Below, piece after piece: positions 8,327-17,653 of a stretch of 35,654 nucleotides of DNA (positions within the stretch are counted from its first letter, which is position 1; every line of letters starts with the position of its first letter). Source of the DNA: Flavobacteriales bacterium (GTDB lineage Bacteria > Bacteroidota > Bacteroidia > Flavobacteriales_D > Sanyastnellaceae). The stretch lies in contig JAQWQB010000028.1 of assembly GCA_029245065.1 (NCBI GenBank), positions 1-35,654 of the forward strand, read 5' to 3'. A program made the translations under genes and the position numbers. Under the pieces are notes generated by a model. It saw nothing but the letters and a program-made list of their open reading frames with translations, searched no databases and was not told the DNA's origin.

Positions 8327-8851
8327 TTATTGCACTTTCGAAAGTGAATTAATGGTTTCGCTCACCAATCTTGCCTCGTATTTTGAATAAACGAGGTTGT
8401 CATCAGTAACAGCAATGAACTTTCGCCCATCAATGTCAAACGAACGCATCACATGAAAACTATACGTCTCTCCGGTTGGTAACGCTGACTCATACAAGAA
8501 TCCATCGTCGCCTTCTTCGTAAAACGTGTAACTAAATACTTCATCATTTCTAAGATCATCGCGCAGTTGAGCTAGCGGAGTCGGATCTTCCATAATGTGG
8601 AACGTGTACCCGCCGTCTACGTTGACAGTGAGTTCTCCTGAGCTCGAATTGAAATCAACCACAGCTGTTCCTTTGTCTGCAAGATCAGCAGGCATAACAG
8701 CCTGAATTGGATAACCAAATTCAACAAATTCAATGCGGTTCTGTGACTCCAAAAGAGCTGAGTCCGATTGCTGCTCTGGCTCCATGGCTGTTGGGCTACA
8801 CGCGGTTAACACGAATATCCCGACAAAAAAGAATAGCGAGGAAACTTTCAT
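8327..8851 (-). CDS. Putative lipoprotein of unknown function
   Basis: 174 residues. The N-terminus is a lipoprotein signal peptide with lipobox LTAC (Cys18), so the mature protein should be lipid-anchored. The residue after the Cys is Ser. The mature region begins with an acidic Glu/Gln/Ser linker and continues as mixed alpha/beta sequence with several acidic segments; it has no motif I recognise. It lies 62 nt downstream of the T9SS-like gene's start and on the same strand, so it would be transcribed before it; co-transcription is possible. No clear -7 box is seen before its ATG. Confidence 0.7.
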   Translation of the reverse strand: MKVSSLFFFVGIFVLTACSPTAMEPEQQSDSALLESQNRIEFVEFGYPIQAVMPADLADKGTAVVDFNSSSGELTVNVDGGYTFHIMEDPTPLAQLRDDLRNDEVFSYTFYEEGDDGFLYESALPTGETYSFHVMRSFDIDGRKFIAVTDDNLVYSKYEARLVSETINSLSKVQ

Positions 8852-8909
8852 AAATCTACTTTTATATCCTTACCCTTACGGCAAAACAGGCTTTGGGGTT
8901 ACCAATTAC

Positions 8910-8917
8910 TATCTTTG
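8910..8917 (+). promoter_or_regulatory. -7 box of the SDR gene
   Basis: TATCTTTG, a full TAnnTTTG match, ends 4 nt before the ATG at 8922. Confidence 0.55.
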
Positions 8918-8921
8918 ACAC

Positions 8922-9707
8922 ATGAATTTAGACTTGAAGAATAAAACGGCCGTAGTTTGTGGCAGCACGCAAGGAATTGGGTTTGCAACAGCTAAGGAAC
9001 TCGCGCACATGGGAGCCAGGTTGGTTCTTGTGGCTCGAAATGAAGATAAGCTGAAAGAAGCGGTAGCTGAATTAACTACCATCAACAACGCTTCACATAC
9101 ATACTTGGTAGCTGATTTCCAGCACCCAGAAACATTGGATCAAGCATTGAATGGTTTCACGAAAGATGATTCGGCTCACATTTTGGTCAATAATACAGGA
9201 GGCCCTCCCGGAGGTCAGGCCATTGATGCGGAATTGGAAGAATTCAGAATTGCCTTTAACCAACATTTAATTTGCAACCACCTGTTGGCGAAGCACCTTG
9301 TTCCCGGTATGAAGAATGGTGGATATGGTCGCATTATCAATGTTATTTCAACGTCGGTTAAGCAGCCTTTGAATAACCTAGGGGTATCCAACACCATCAG
9401 AGGAGCCGTAGCGAATTGGTCAAAAACATTGGCGAATGAATTGGGACAGTTTGGTATAACAGTCAACAATGTTCTCCCAGGTGCAACTGATACCGCGAGA
9501 CTCTCAGGTATTATTGCTAAGAAAGCGGAGCGTACTGGTAACTCGCTTGAAGATGTGAAACAAGGAATGGCAAATCAAGTACCATTGAAGCGAGTGGCAC
9601 AACCAGAAGAAGTGGCAAACGCAATTGCCTTTTTAGCTTCTCCTGCGGGTGCTTACATCTCTGGTGTGAACCTTCCTGTTGACGGAGGACGAACCGGTTG
9701 CCTCTAA
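8922..9707 (+). CDS. Short-chain dehydrogenase/reductase with degenerate active site
   Basis: 261 residues. Rossmann start GSTQGIGFA (14-22) replaces the usual TGxxxGIG. NNTGGPPGG follows the fourth strand, as in FabG-like proteins, and PVDGGRTG closes the fold. The classical YxxxK pair is absent: the region reads NNLGVSNTIRGAVANWSK, aligning as SxxxR. The Ser of the triad (VISTSV) is kept. This fits the FabG-like SDR subgroup that lacks the canonical tetrad (the BKR_like group). The substrate is unknown and standard ketoreductase chemistry is doubtful. It is monocistronic by spacing, with a weak AGTGTA/TACACT hairpin at 9717-9733 behind it. Confidence 0.88.
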   Translation: MNLDLKNKTAVVCGSTQGIGFATAKELAHMGARLVLVARNEDKLKEAVAELTTINNASHTYLVADFQHPETLDQALNGFTKDDSAHILVNNTGGPPGGQAIDAELEEFRIAFNQHLICNHLLAKHLVPGMKNGGYGRIINVISTSVKQPLNNLGVSNTIRGAVANWSKTLANELGQFGITVNNVLPGATDTARLSGIIAKKAERTGNSLEDVKQGMANQVPLKRVAQPEEVANAIAFLASPAGAYISGVNLPVDGGRTGCL

Positions 9708-9811
9708 ATTGGACTAAGTGTATCTTTTACACTATAGTAATATTTCGTAAACCCTTGATACGCGGGGCTTTCAAAGATGCTCAGAAATGAGTTCGGTCTT
9801 GAAAAATCGAC

Positions 9812-11200
<1,389 letters not shown>

Positions 11201-11219
11201 ACAACAACCCAACATACTT

Positions 11220-11250
11220 AAAAGCCTCTCCTTTCCGGAGGGGCTTTTTT
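11220..11250 (+). terminator. Rho-independent terminator of gdhA
   Basis: 12-bp stem (11220-11231 with 11237-11248, one G-T wobble) with loop TTTCC, ending in a run of six T. Confidence 0.92.
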
Positions 11251-11295
11251 ATGCTCAAAAAGTTGAATCTTCTTGATATTCAGCACCCTTTCTCG

Positions 11296-11303
11296 TAACT
11301 TCA
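11296..11303 (+). promoter_or_regulatory. Promoter of the 11319 gene
   Basis: TAACTTCA (-7-like) is preceded after 20 nt by CTTG ending at 11275 (-33-like). It lies 15 nt before the ATG. Confidence 0.4.
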
Positions 11304-11318
11304 AAGCAAACCTTACTC

Positions 11319-12188
11319 ATGAAAACAACATTAACTCTCTCGTTCCTACTGATGTTTCTTTCTGGCTCAGCTCAATGGATATTTTGGACAGAAGAATTCG
11401 GAACCGGCTGTCAGCAAGGCCAACTCGCTACTGCATATGATGGAGTCAACGGCACTTGGACAGTAACGGAAACGGGGTTCAATGAAGTTAGTGGCAATGT
11501 TTGGTACATCTCTGCCATGGAGAACAACACCGGAATTGGCAATTGCGGCGAAACATGCGGCATGAACCAGACCCTTCATATTGGAAACAAAGACATACTC
11601 GGAATTGCTGCCGACCAAGGAGCCGCCTATTACGAAGGTCTCGCCGGGTTCTGCGGCCTTTTACCCTGTGGCAGCACTGATATACGCATAGAATCTCCAG
11701 CTATTGACTGCACTTCCAGAACAGATATCAACGTCGTTTTCACCTACCTCGAAGGCGGAAATGATATAGACAACGCCACCTTTTGGTACTATGATGGCTC
11801 TTCGTGGACAGAGCTTCTTGACATGGACAAAACCTTTTCGCCGACGTGCTCTCCTCAAGGGCTTTGGGTAGAAACGGGCCTTTTTCTGCCTACATCTGCT
11901 AACAACAATCCTGATGTTCGAATCGGGATCAGGTGGATCAATAACGACGACGGTGTTGCAACAGACCCAAGCATTGCCATAGATAACATCACCATCTATG
12001 GTTCCGACCCTGTTCTTTGTGTTGGAGACTTCAACAACGACGGCCTAATCAACTCTACTGATTTGCTCGTCTTCTTAGGAGATTACGGCTGCCTTTCTGA
12101 TTGCGAAGCCGATCTAAATGGAGATGGGGTGAACGACGCCATCGATCTTTTGATCTTCTTAGCAGCCTTCGGAAGCAGTTGTTTCTAA
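11319..12188 (+). CDS. Secreted protein with two dockerin-like C-terminal repeats
   Basis: 289 residues. Signal peptide about 1-18 (MKTTLTLSFLLMFLSGSA). Residues about 20-230 form a beta-rich, Cys-containing domain. Its central part (IRIESPAIDCTSRTD through ATFWYYDGSSW to IAIDNITIYG) looks like a jelly-roll/MAM-like adhesion or carbohydrate-binding fold. Two dockerin type I-like Ca-binding units follow (about 237-259 and 265-287), each D-x-N-x-D-G then a (T/I)DLL-F helix. The protein ends FGSSCF. The same unit ends the Cys-rich gene at 1193 (FGSMCE). No cohesin is visible in the window. The protein is probably exported and calcium-binding; no enzymatic motif is seen. Confidence 0.8.
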   Translation: MKTTLTLSFLLMFLSGSAQWIFWTEEFGTGCQQGQLATAYDGVNGTWTVTETGFNEVSGNVWYISAMENNTGIGNCGETCGMNQTLHIGNKDILGIAADQGAAYYEGLAGFCGLLPCGSTDIRIESPAIDCTSRTDINVVFTYLEGGNDIDNATFWYYDGSSWTELLDMDKTFSPTCSPQGLWVETGLFLPTSANNNPDVRIGIRWINNDDGVATDPSIAIDNITIYGSDPVLCVGDFNNDGLINSTDLLVFLGDYGCLSDCEADLNGDGVNDAIDLLIFLAAFGSSCF

Positions 12189-12216
12189 ATTTCTCCATTC
12201 ACTTCTATTCTATTAG

Positions 12217-12224
12217 TACCTTTG
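12217..12224 (+). promoter_or_regulatory. -7 box of the cytochrome/hflX group
   Basis: TACCTTTG, full match, ends 4 nt before the ATG at 12229. Confidence 0.55.
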
Positions 12225-12228
12225 TCCC

Positions 12229-12675
12229 ATGGAAACAGGATTAATTCACTTACACTCATCACTTCGTTGGATTGTACTTATTCTAATGGTGGTGGCTATT
12301 GTTAAAGGTTTCAGCGGACGAAATAAAAACGTTTCGTTTGATGGAACACGAAAGATTGCGCTCTTCGCTATGATCAGCCTTCACATTCAACTACTCATTG
12401 GACTTGCACTCTACTTTATGCGTGGATGGGCTGGTAAATGGGGCACTGAAGGCATGATGGCAGACAAAATCATGCGTTTTTTCACCATGGAGCACATGCT
12501 CATGATGATCATTGCCATTGCACTTGCAACCATTGGTTATTCAGGGGCGAAGAAAATGAGCGATAGCATGAAACAACACAAACGCATTTTTGTGTTTTAC
12601 CTGATTTCACTAATCATCATTTTGGCAAGTATTCCTTGGCCATTCAGAGGCTTGGGAGTAGACAATTGGATTTAA
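12229..12675 (+). CDS. Small four-helix membrane protein, cytochrome b-like
   Basis: 148 residues with four predicted membrane helices (about 12-28, 43-64, 85-104, 119-137). Histidines near helix ends or inside helices (H7, H9, H52, H89) are placed as haem ligands would be, and HLHSSLRW is a strongly patterned start. Similar Bacteroidota proteins are commonly labelled cytochrome B, though I cannot confirm haem binding. The stop codon shares one base with the start of the cytochrome c lipoprotein gene (TAATG at 12673), so the two products may form an electron-transfer pair in the inner membrane and periplasm. Confidence 0.7.
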   Translation: METGLIHLHSSLRWIVLILMVVAIVKGFSGRNKNVSFDGTRKIALFAMISLHIQLLIGLALYFMRGWAGKWGTEGMMADKIMRFFTMEHMLMMIIAIALATIGYSGAKKMSDSMKQHKRIFVFYLISLIIILASIPWPFRGLGVDNWI

Positions 12676-12998
12676 TGAAACACCTTTTATTCGGCCTAGT
12701 TGTTTTGTTCCTTGCATCTTGCGGGAACAACGAACAACCTCCAAGACTTTCCGCTGACGGCGCTATATCGCAAGCAGAGGTAAAGCGTATTTACCAAATG
12801 AAATGTTCCATTTGTCACGGAACAGATGGCAAACTCATGATTGGTGGTGCACCAGATTTATCCATCAGTACCATTGGGCTTGAAGAACGAATTGCCCTTA
12901 TCACTTACGGGAAAGAGACCATGCCTCCTCAAAAAGACATTCTCTCTGCCGCCGAAATCAAAGCTGTAGCAGCTTACGTAGAAAACTTCCGCAACTAG
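12675..12998 (+). CDS. Cytochrome c-type lipoprotein
   Basis: 107 residues from the ATG at 12675; an in-frame upstream ATG at 12636 lies inside the previous gene and would spoil the signal peptide. Lipobox LASC gives an acylated Cys16. One haem-binding CSICH motif (C44, C47, H48) is followed by TMPPQ, whose M83 is a likely sixth ligand, and by the class I terminal helix (AEIKAVAAYVENF). It is a periplasm-facing, membrane-anchored mono-haem electron carrier. It overlaps the b-type-like gene by one base and hflX starts directly after its stop. Confidence 0.9.
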   Translation: MKHLLFGLVVLFLASCGNNEQPPRLSADGAISQAEVKRIYQMKCSICHGTDGKLMIGGAPDLSISTIGLEERIALITYGKETMPPQKDILSAAEIKAVAAYVENFRN

Positions 12999-14207
12999 AT
13001 GGCGAAACTTATTGATACCAAAAAAGAGCAGGAAACGTGTGTTTTGGTCGGTATTATTACACAACAACAGAACCGAGAGGTACTGGAGGAATACCTAGAC
13101 GAGCTCGAGTTTCTTGCCACTACGGCAGACGCCCATTGCAGCGGACGATTTACTCAATCGTTACCACATCCAGATCGAAGAACGTTCGTAGGAAGCGGGA
13201 AAATTGAGGAGATCAGGCAGTTTGTTGCTTCGAACAACGTGGACATGGTCATCTTCGACGATGAGCTGTCTCCTACTCAACTTCGAAATATTGAAGCGAT
13301 TATCAAAGAGGTTAAGATCCTGGATCGTTCCAACCTCATCTTGGATATTTTCGCCAAAAATGCCCGAACTGCACACGCAAAAACGCAGGTCGAATTAGCG
13401 CAGTACCAGTACCTATTACCTCGTTTGACGAACATGTGGACTCACCTTCAAAAACAGAAAGGTGGAATTGGAATGAAAGGGCCTGGAGAAAAAGAAATTG
13501 AAACGGATAGACGTATTATTCGCGACAAAATTTCTGCCTTAAAGAAGGACTTGAAAGCCATTGATAAGCAAAAGAGCACACAGCGAGGAAACAGAGGTGC
13601 CATGGTGAGAGTGGCTGTTGTTGGGTATACCAACGTAGGCAAATCAACACTCATGAATGCCTTGGCTAAAAGCGAGGTGCTCGCAGAAAACAAGTTGTTT
13701 GCGACCCTTGACACCACGGTGCGAAAAGTGGTTCTATTCAACCTACCATTCCTGCTTTCAGATACCGTAGGATTCATTCGAAAATTACCTCACCAGTTAA
13801 TCGAGTCGTTCAAATCTACCCTTGATGAAACCCGGGAGTCAGATATCTTGGTGCACGTTGTTGACATTTCTCATCCGAATTTCGAAGACCACATGAAAGT
13901 GGTAAACGACACACTTGGAGACATTGGCTCTGATGAGAAACACTCTATTTTGGTGTTCAATAAAATTGATGCCATCCAATATCCGGAAGAGACAGATGAC
14001 TTCATACCAGAAGAAGAACTTGAGTTTCAAGCACCAAAAAACTTGGACGAATTGAAAGAAACTTGGATGGGTAAGATGGAAGGAAAGGATGTGGTTTTCA
14101 TTTCTGCATTGAAAAAAGATAACCTTGACCAATTCAAGCAGGTACTTTACGACCGTGTGAAAAAGATTCACATTGAAAGGTATCCTTACAACAACTTCCT
14201 CTATTAA
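12999..14207 (+). CDS. hflX: GTPase HflX
   Basis: 402 residues. Ribosome-associated GTPase that splits or rescues stalled 70S ribosomes under stress. The N-terminal HflX domain has FVGSGKIEEI and DDELSPTQLRNIE (about 63-99). The linker motif GGIGMKGPGEKEIETDRR follows at about 155-172. The G domain shows GYTNVGKS (209-216), DTVG (255-258) and NKID (near 320). The ATG follows the cytochrome c stop codon with no gap, so it depends on upstream transcription or coupling. Length fits Bacteroidota HflX. Confidence 0.95.
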   Translation: MAKLIDTKKEQETCVLVGIITQQQNREVLEEYLDELEFLATTADAHCSGRFTQSLPHPDRRTFVGSGKIEEIRQFVASNNVDMVIFDDELSPTQLRNIEAIIKEVKILDRSNLILDIFAKNARTAHAKTQVELAQYQYLLPRLTNMWTHLQKQKGGIGMKGPGEKEIETDRRIIRDKISALKKDLKAIDKQKSTQRGNRGAMVRVAVVGYTNVGKSTLMNALAKSEVLAENKLFATLDTTVRKVVLFNLPFLLSDTVGFIRKLPHQLIESFKSTLDETRESDILVHVVDISHPNFEDHMKVVNDTLGDIGSDEKHSILVFNKIDAIQYPEETDDFIPEEELEFQAPKNLDELKETWMGKMEGKDVVFISALKKDNLDQFKQVLYDRVKKIHIERYPYNNFLY

Positions 14208-14233
14208 TCTGCTAAAGCGTTGAAATAGCGCAG

Positions 14234-14241
14234 TATATTTG
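14234..14241 (+). promoter_or_regulatory. -7 box of rbfA
   Basis: TATATTTG, full match, ends 4 nt before the ATG at 14246. Confidence 0.55.
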
Positions 14242-14245
14242 CATC

Positions 14246-14584
14246 ATGTCAGGAATTCGCCAAGAAAAAATTGCCAGTCTTCTCAAACGAGAATTAGCCA
14301 TCGTGTTTCAACGTGAAACGAATACGTGGTTCAATGGAAGATTCATCACCATTACCCAAGTGCGCATGAGTCCAGACCTCACATTAGCGAAGGTTTACTT
14401 GAGCATCATGGCGTCAAAGGATAAAACGGCAGATTTGGAAATGATCAGGTCCAACACCTGGCAAATCAAGAAACGCCTTGCTTCTACCGCAGGTAAGCAC
14501 TTGCGAAAAATGCCAGATTTGAACTTTTACATCGACGATTCGTTAGACCACTACGAAGCAATTGATCGGTTGTTGAAAGACTAA
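14246..14584 (+). CDS. rbfA: 30S ribosome-binding factor RbfA
   Basis: 112 residues, the normal size. Cold-shock and maturation factor that binds the 30S subunit near 16S rRNA helix 1. The start RQEKIASLLKRELAIVFQRE, the middle strand (ITITQVRMSPDLTLAKVYLSI) and the end (LRKMPDLNFYIDDSLDHYEAIDRLL) are all RbfA-like. The K-homology fold lacks the GxxG loop, as is normal in RbfA. It is followed after one nt by a methyltransferase gene. Confidence 0.95.
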   Translation: MSGIRQEKIASLLKRELAIVFQRETNTWFNGRFITITQVRMSPDLTLAKVYLSIMASKDKTADLEMIRSNTWQIKKRLASTAGKHLRKMPDLNFYIDDSLDHYEAIDRLLKD

Positions 14585-14585
14585 G

Positions 14586-15371
14586 ATGCACACGGAAGAG
14601 ATTCGAAAATCACTTAATCAAGCTTGTGGCTACTCACCATTCGTGAGGAAAGCACTGTTCCAACTCATGGATTGGCTAACGCTAAAAACGTGGCACGTTC
14701 GAAGAGAGTTGCGAAAGTGGATGCGCTCTTCGCCAGAAAAAGCACACGTGCTTGATCTTGGAACTGGATTCGGCCACAATGCGTATTGGATCAGTTGTCA
14801 AAAAGAGTTGTTTTCTGTGTTGGCGATTGATGAAAAGCAAGAACGCATCGTTAAAGGGAATGCATTTGTTCGGGAGACCCACCGCAAAAACCTGCTTTTT
14901 CGCACAAAAAAACTTTGTGAATTCAAGGAAGCGGATGCTTTTGACCTCATTATTTGCACAGATACCTTAGAGTTTATCAAGGAAGATTGTTCTACCATTG
15001 AGCACATGCACGAATCATTGAGAGATGAAGGGTTGATGATTACCACAGCCGCCAGGCAATACGGTTCTCCTTCGGAAGACAAGAAAGAGTTCAACCGCAT
15101 GGGGTATAAAATGGAAGAACTAAAACGCCGATTCAAAGAGGCTGGTTTTACCAAAGTAAAAGGGCACTATACCGGCGGAAAAGCGGGTAAACTATCTCAC
15201 TCGCTCGGAATTGGTTTACCGATGAAAGCGCTTCGTTTCTCTAGGCTCTTTTTGTTGCTCGCACCCATCTATTTTCTCTTCGCCATCCCCTTGGTGATCA
15301 TCTTAAATTGGCTAGACAGTCATACGGCACACCTAAATGGTGAAGGACTTCTTATTCTCGCTTACAAATAG
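14586..15371 (+). CDS. SAM-dependent methyltransferase with hydrophobic C-terminal segment
   Basis: 261 residues. Class I methyltransferase motif I is VLDLGTGFGHNAYW (about 56-69), with an acidic end of strand 2 (AIDEK) and motif LIICTDTLEFI for strand 4. The methyl acceptor is unknown. About residues 218-243 form a membrane helix (LFLLLAPIYFLFAIPLVIILNW), unusual for soluble methyltransferases and suggesting an inner-membrane or lipid-linked substrate. It starts one nt after rbfA and is followed by a permease gene whose -7-like box lies between them. Confidence 0.85.
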   Translation: MHTEEIRKSLNQACGYSPFVRKALFQLMDWLTLKTWHVRRELRKWMRSSPEKAHVLDLGTGFGHNAYWISCQKELFSVLAIDEKQERIVKGNAFVRETHRKNLLFRTKKLCEFKEADAFDLIICTDTLEFIKEDCSTIEHMHESLRDEGLMITTAARQYGSPSEDKKEFNRMGYKMEELKRRFKEAGFTKVKGHYTGGKAGKLSHSLGIGLPMKALRFSRLFLLLAPIYFLFAIPLVIILNWLDSHTAHLNGEGLLILAYK

Positions 15372-15393
15372 ACTGTGGTCTTTTAGAGAACCG

Positions 15394-15401
15394 TATCTTA
15401 G
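15394..15401 (+). promoter_or_regulatory. -7-like box of the LolC/E-like gene
   Basis: TATCTTAG ends 6 nt before the GTG at 15408. Confidence 0.4.
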
Positions 15402-15407
15402 CACGCA

Positions 15408-16619
15408 GTGAACGTGCCGTTTTACATATCAAAACGTTATCTCTTTTCGAAGAAGTCCCGAAACATCATCAATGTGATCTCGGGTATCTCGATGTTTGTT
15501 GTAGCCTGTGTTACAGCAGCCATGATTACCATTCTTTCCGCTTTCAACGGCATTGAAAGCTTGGTAGCAGATTTATTTAGCACGTTCGACCCTGAAATCA
15601 CCATTGCTCCTGCGGAGGGCAAAGTGTTCCCTTACACTGATAGTCTGCAAGTAGTGATCTCAGAGTTCCCTGAGGTGACCAATATTTCTGCATCCATTGA
15701 AGACGATGTGATTGTTCGGTTCGACGGTCAACCCACCGTGGCTACATTGAAAGGTGTTGATTCCCTTTTTCAAGAAGTAACCGACGTTCAAACGGTTATG
15801 CGAGAAGGCAATTTCGACTTGTTTCGGGACGAATTCCCATGCGCTATACCTGGGTTAGGCGTTCAAAATGAATTGGGAATCCCCATCCACCCAACCGACT
15901 TTTCACTCATCACCATCAGTGCTCCGATTCGTGGAAAAAAACTGAGTCGATACAAAGACAAAGCGCTGAACACCCTCCCTATTTTGGTCAGTGGAGTCTT
16001 CAGTGTAAACGCTGAAATGGATGTCAAGTATATCATGGCGCCCATTGAATACGCGCAAGAACTATTCAATTACGACAACGAAGTCAGTCATCTGAACCTT
16101 GGACTTCTTCCTGAAACGGACTCGGAAGACCTCAAAGAAGTACTGTCTGAAAAACTCGGCCCAGGCTTCATTGTGGAAACCAGCTATGATAAAAACGCGC
16201 TAGTTCATCAGACGAATAAATCCGAAAAATGGGCCACCTTTCTTATCCTGACGTTCATCATGGTCATTGCAGGATTCAACATCATGGCGTCCTTGACGAT
16301 GCTTATTCTTGAAAAACGAAAAGACATATTCATCCTTCAAAGTATGGGCTTAACAGCCGTTCAAGTGCGTAGAATATTCAGCAATCAAGGCATCCTCATC
16401 AACTTTGTTGGAGCTACGTTAGGACTTGTTTTTGGATTGGGGATTTGCTGGGCTCAACAGACCTTCGGCCTGCTTGAACTGCAAGGATCTATTGTTCCTT
16501 ATTACCCCATTGAAGTGCGTTTTCTAGACGTACTAGGAACCATGGCCACCGTAATGGTGATCGGTTCATTGTTCTCTATTCTAATGGTTCGTTACTTGGT
16601 TAAGCGTTTCGCGCACTAA
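15408..16619 (+). CDS. ABC transporter permease, FtsX/LolC-E family
   Basis: 403 residues, GTG start. Layout is that of lipoprotein-releasing permeases: cytoplasmic FYISKRYLFSKKSRNIIN, first membrane helix at about 25-45 (ISMFVVACVTAAMITILSAF), a large periplasmic MacB-like domain, then three helices (about 275-300, 325-348, 375-397). The segment LILEKRKDIFILQSMGLTAVQVRRIF before the third helix is the coupling segment typical of the family. It probably works with an ATPase encoded elsewhere, either to extract outer-membrane lipoproteins or in envelope maintenance. The last 20 bp overlap the convergent dusB gene. Confidence 0.9.
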   Translation: MNVPFYISKRYLFSKKSRNIINVISGISMFVVACVTAAMITILSAFNGIESLVADLFSTFDPEITIAPAEGKVFPYTDSLQVVISEFPEVTNISASIEDDVIVRFDGQPTVATLKGVDSLFQEVTDVQTVMREGNFDLFRDEFPCAIPGLGVQNELGIPIHPTDFSLITISAPIRGKKLSRYKDKALNTLPILVSGVFSVNAEMDVKYIMAPIEYAQELFNYDNEVSHLNLGLLPETDSEDLKEVLSEKLGPGFIVETSYDKNALVHQTNKSEKWATFLILTFIMVIAGFNIMASLTMLILEKRKDIFILQSMGLTAVQVRRIFSNQGILINFVGATLGLVFGLGICWAQQTFGLLELQGSIVPYYPIEVRFLDVLGTMATVMVIGSLFSILMVRYLVKRFAH

Positions 16620-17604
16620 ATTCAAACCCGGCGAATAACGTTCGAATTTCTTCCAATTTCGCCCTAATCTCATCAGGAGATTCTAAGGTCACCAGCGCCA
16701 AACGATGTTCTTTGAAATGAGGAATTCCTTTGAAGTAATTGGTGTAATGACGTCTCATTTCTACAATCCCGAGACGATCTCCTTTCCACTTGACCGACAT
16801 TTCAAAATGGCTCATTGCCGCATCTACCCGATCTGAAATGGTAGGAGGCGCTAAATGCGTCCCCGTTTTGAAGAAGTGCTTGATTTCATTGAACACCCAC
16901 GGATACCCGATGGAAGCTCTTCCGATCATGATTCCATCCACACCAAATCGATTTTTGTACTCCAAAGCCTTCTCAGGTGAAGTAACATCTCCATTCCCAA
17001 ATACAGGAATGCGCATTCTCGGGTTTTCTTTGACTTCAGCGATCAAGCTCCAATCTGCTTCCCCTTTGTACATCTGCTTTCTGGTTCGACCGTGAATCGA
17101 AATAGCCTCAATTCCAATGTCTTGAAGACGTTCAGCAACGTCCACAATGAACTTGGTATCATCATCCCACCCCAATCTTGTTTTCACCGTTACGGGCAAC
17201 GAAGTACTATTGACAATTTCCTTGGTCAATCTGACCATTTTTGGAATATCCTGAAGTATTCCAGCACCTGCTCCTCTTCCTGCTACCTTTTTTACTGGGC
17301 AACCGTAATTGATGTCGATGATGTCTGGCTTGGCCGCTGCCGTAATTTCCGTAGCGCGTTTCATGGACTCTATTTCGTTGCCGAAAATTTGAATCCCTAC
17401 TGGGCGCTCATATTCGAAGATATCTAGCTTCTGAACACTCTTTGCAGCATCTCGAATTAGTCCTTCAGAGGAGATAAATTCGGTATACATAACATCTGCT
17501 CCGTGCTGTTTACAAAGGGCACGAAAGGGCGGGTCGCTCACGTCCTCCATAGGAGCGAGTAACAACGGAAAATCTCCTAACTCGATGTTTCGTATTTTTA
17601 CCAT
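16600..17604 (-). CDS. dusB: tRNA-dihydrouridine synthase
   Basis: 334 residues. FMN enzyme that reduces uridines in the tRNA D-loop using NADPH. Family marks are LAPMEDVSDPPFRALCK at the N-terminus, DINYGCPVKKVAGRGAGAGIL with the catalytic Cys, VTVKTRLGWD, ISIHGRTRKQMYKGEADW, and NGDVTSPE with the phosphate-binding strand GIMIGRASIGYPW. Length and motifs fit DusB. It sits behind a TAAATTTG box at 17630-17637. It is convergent with the LolC/E-like permease (20-bp overlap) and divergent from the CPBP protease. Confidence 0.94.
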   Translation of the reverse strand: MVKIRNIELGDFPLLLAPMEDVSDPPFRALCKQHGADVMYTEFISSEGLIRDAAKSVQKLDIFEYERPVGIQIFGNEIESMKRATEITAAAKPDIIDINYGCPVKKVAGRGAGAGILQDIPKMVRLTKEIVNSTSLPVTVKTRLGWDDDTKFIVDVAERLQDIGIEAISIHGRTRKQMYKGEADWSLIAEVKENPRMRIPVFGNGDVTSPEKALEYKNRFGVDGIMIGRASIGYPWVFNEIKHFFKTGTHLAPPTISDRVDAAMSHFEMSVKWKGDRLGIVEMRRHYTNYFKGIPHFKEHRLALVTLESPDEIRAKLEEIRTLFAGFEFSARNA

Positions 17605-17629
17605 CTGAAAAGTTTGACCAAATTCGGTG

Positions 17630-17637
17630 CAAATTTA
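17630..17637 (-). promoter_or_regulatory. -7 box of dusB
   Basis: TAAATTTG on the minus strand, full match, 25 nt before the ATG at 17604. Confidence 0.5.
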
Positions 17638-17653
17638 CGAAAAGTAACGCCCA

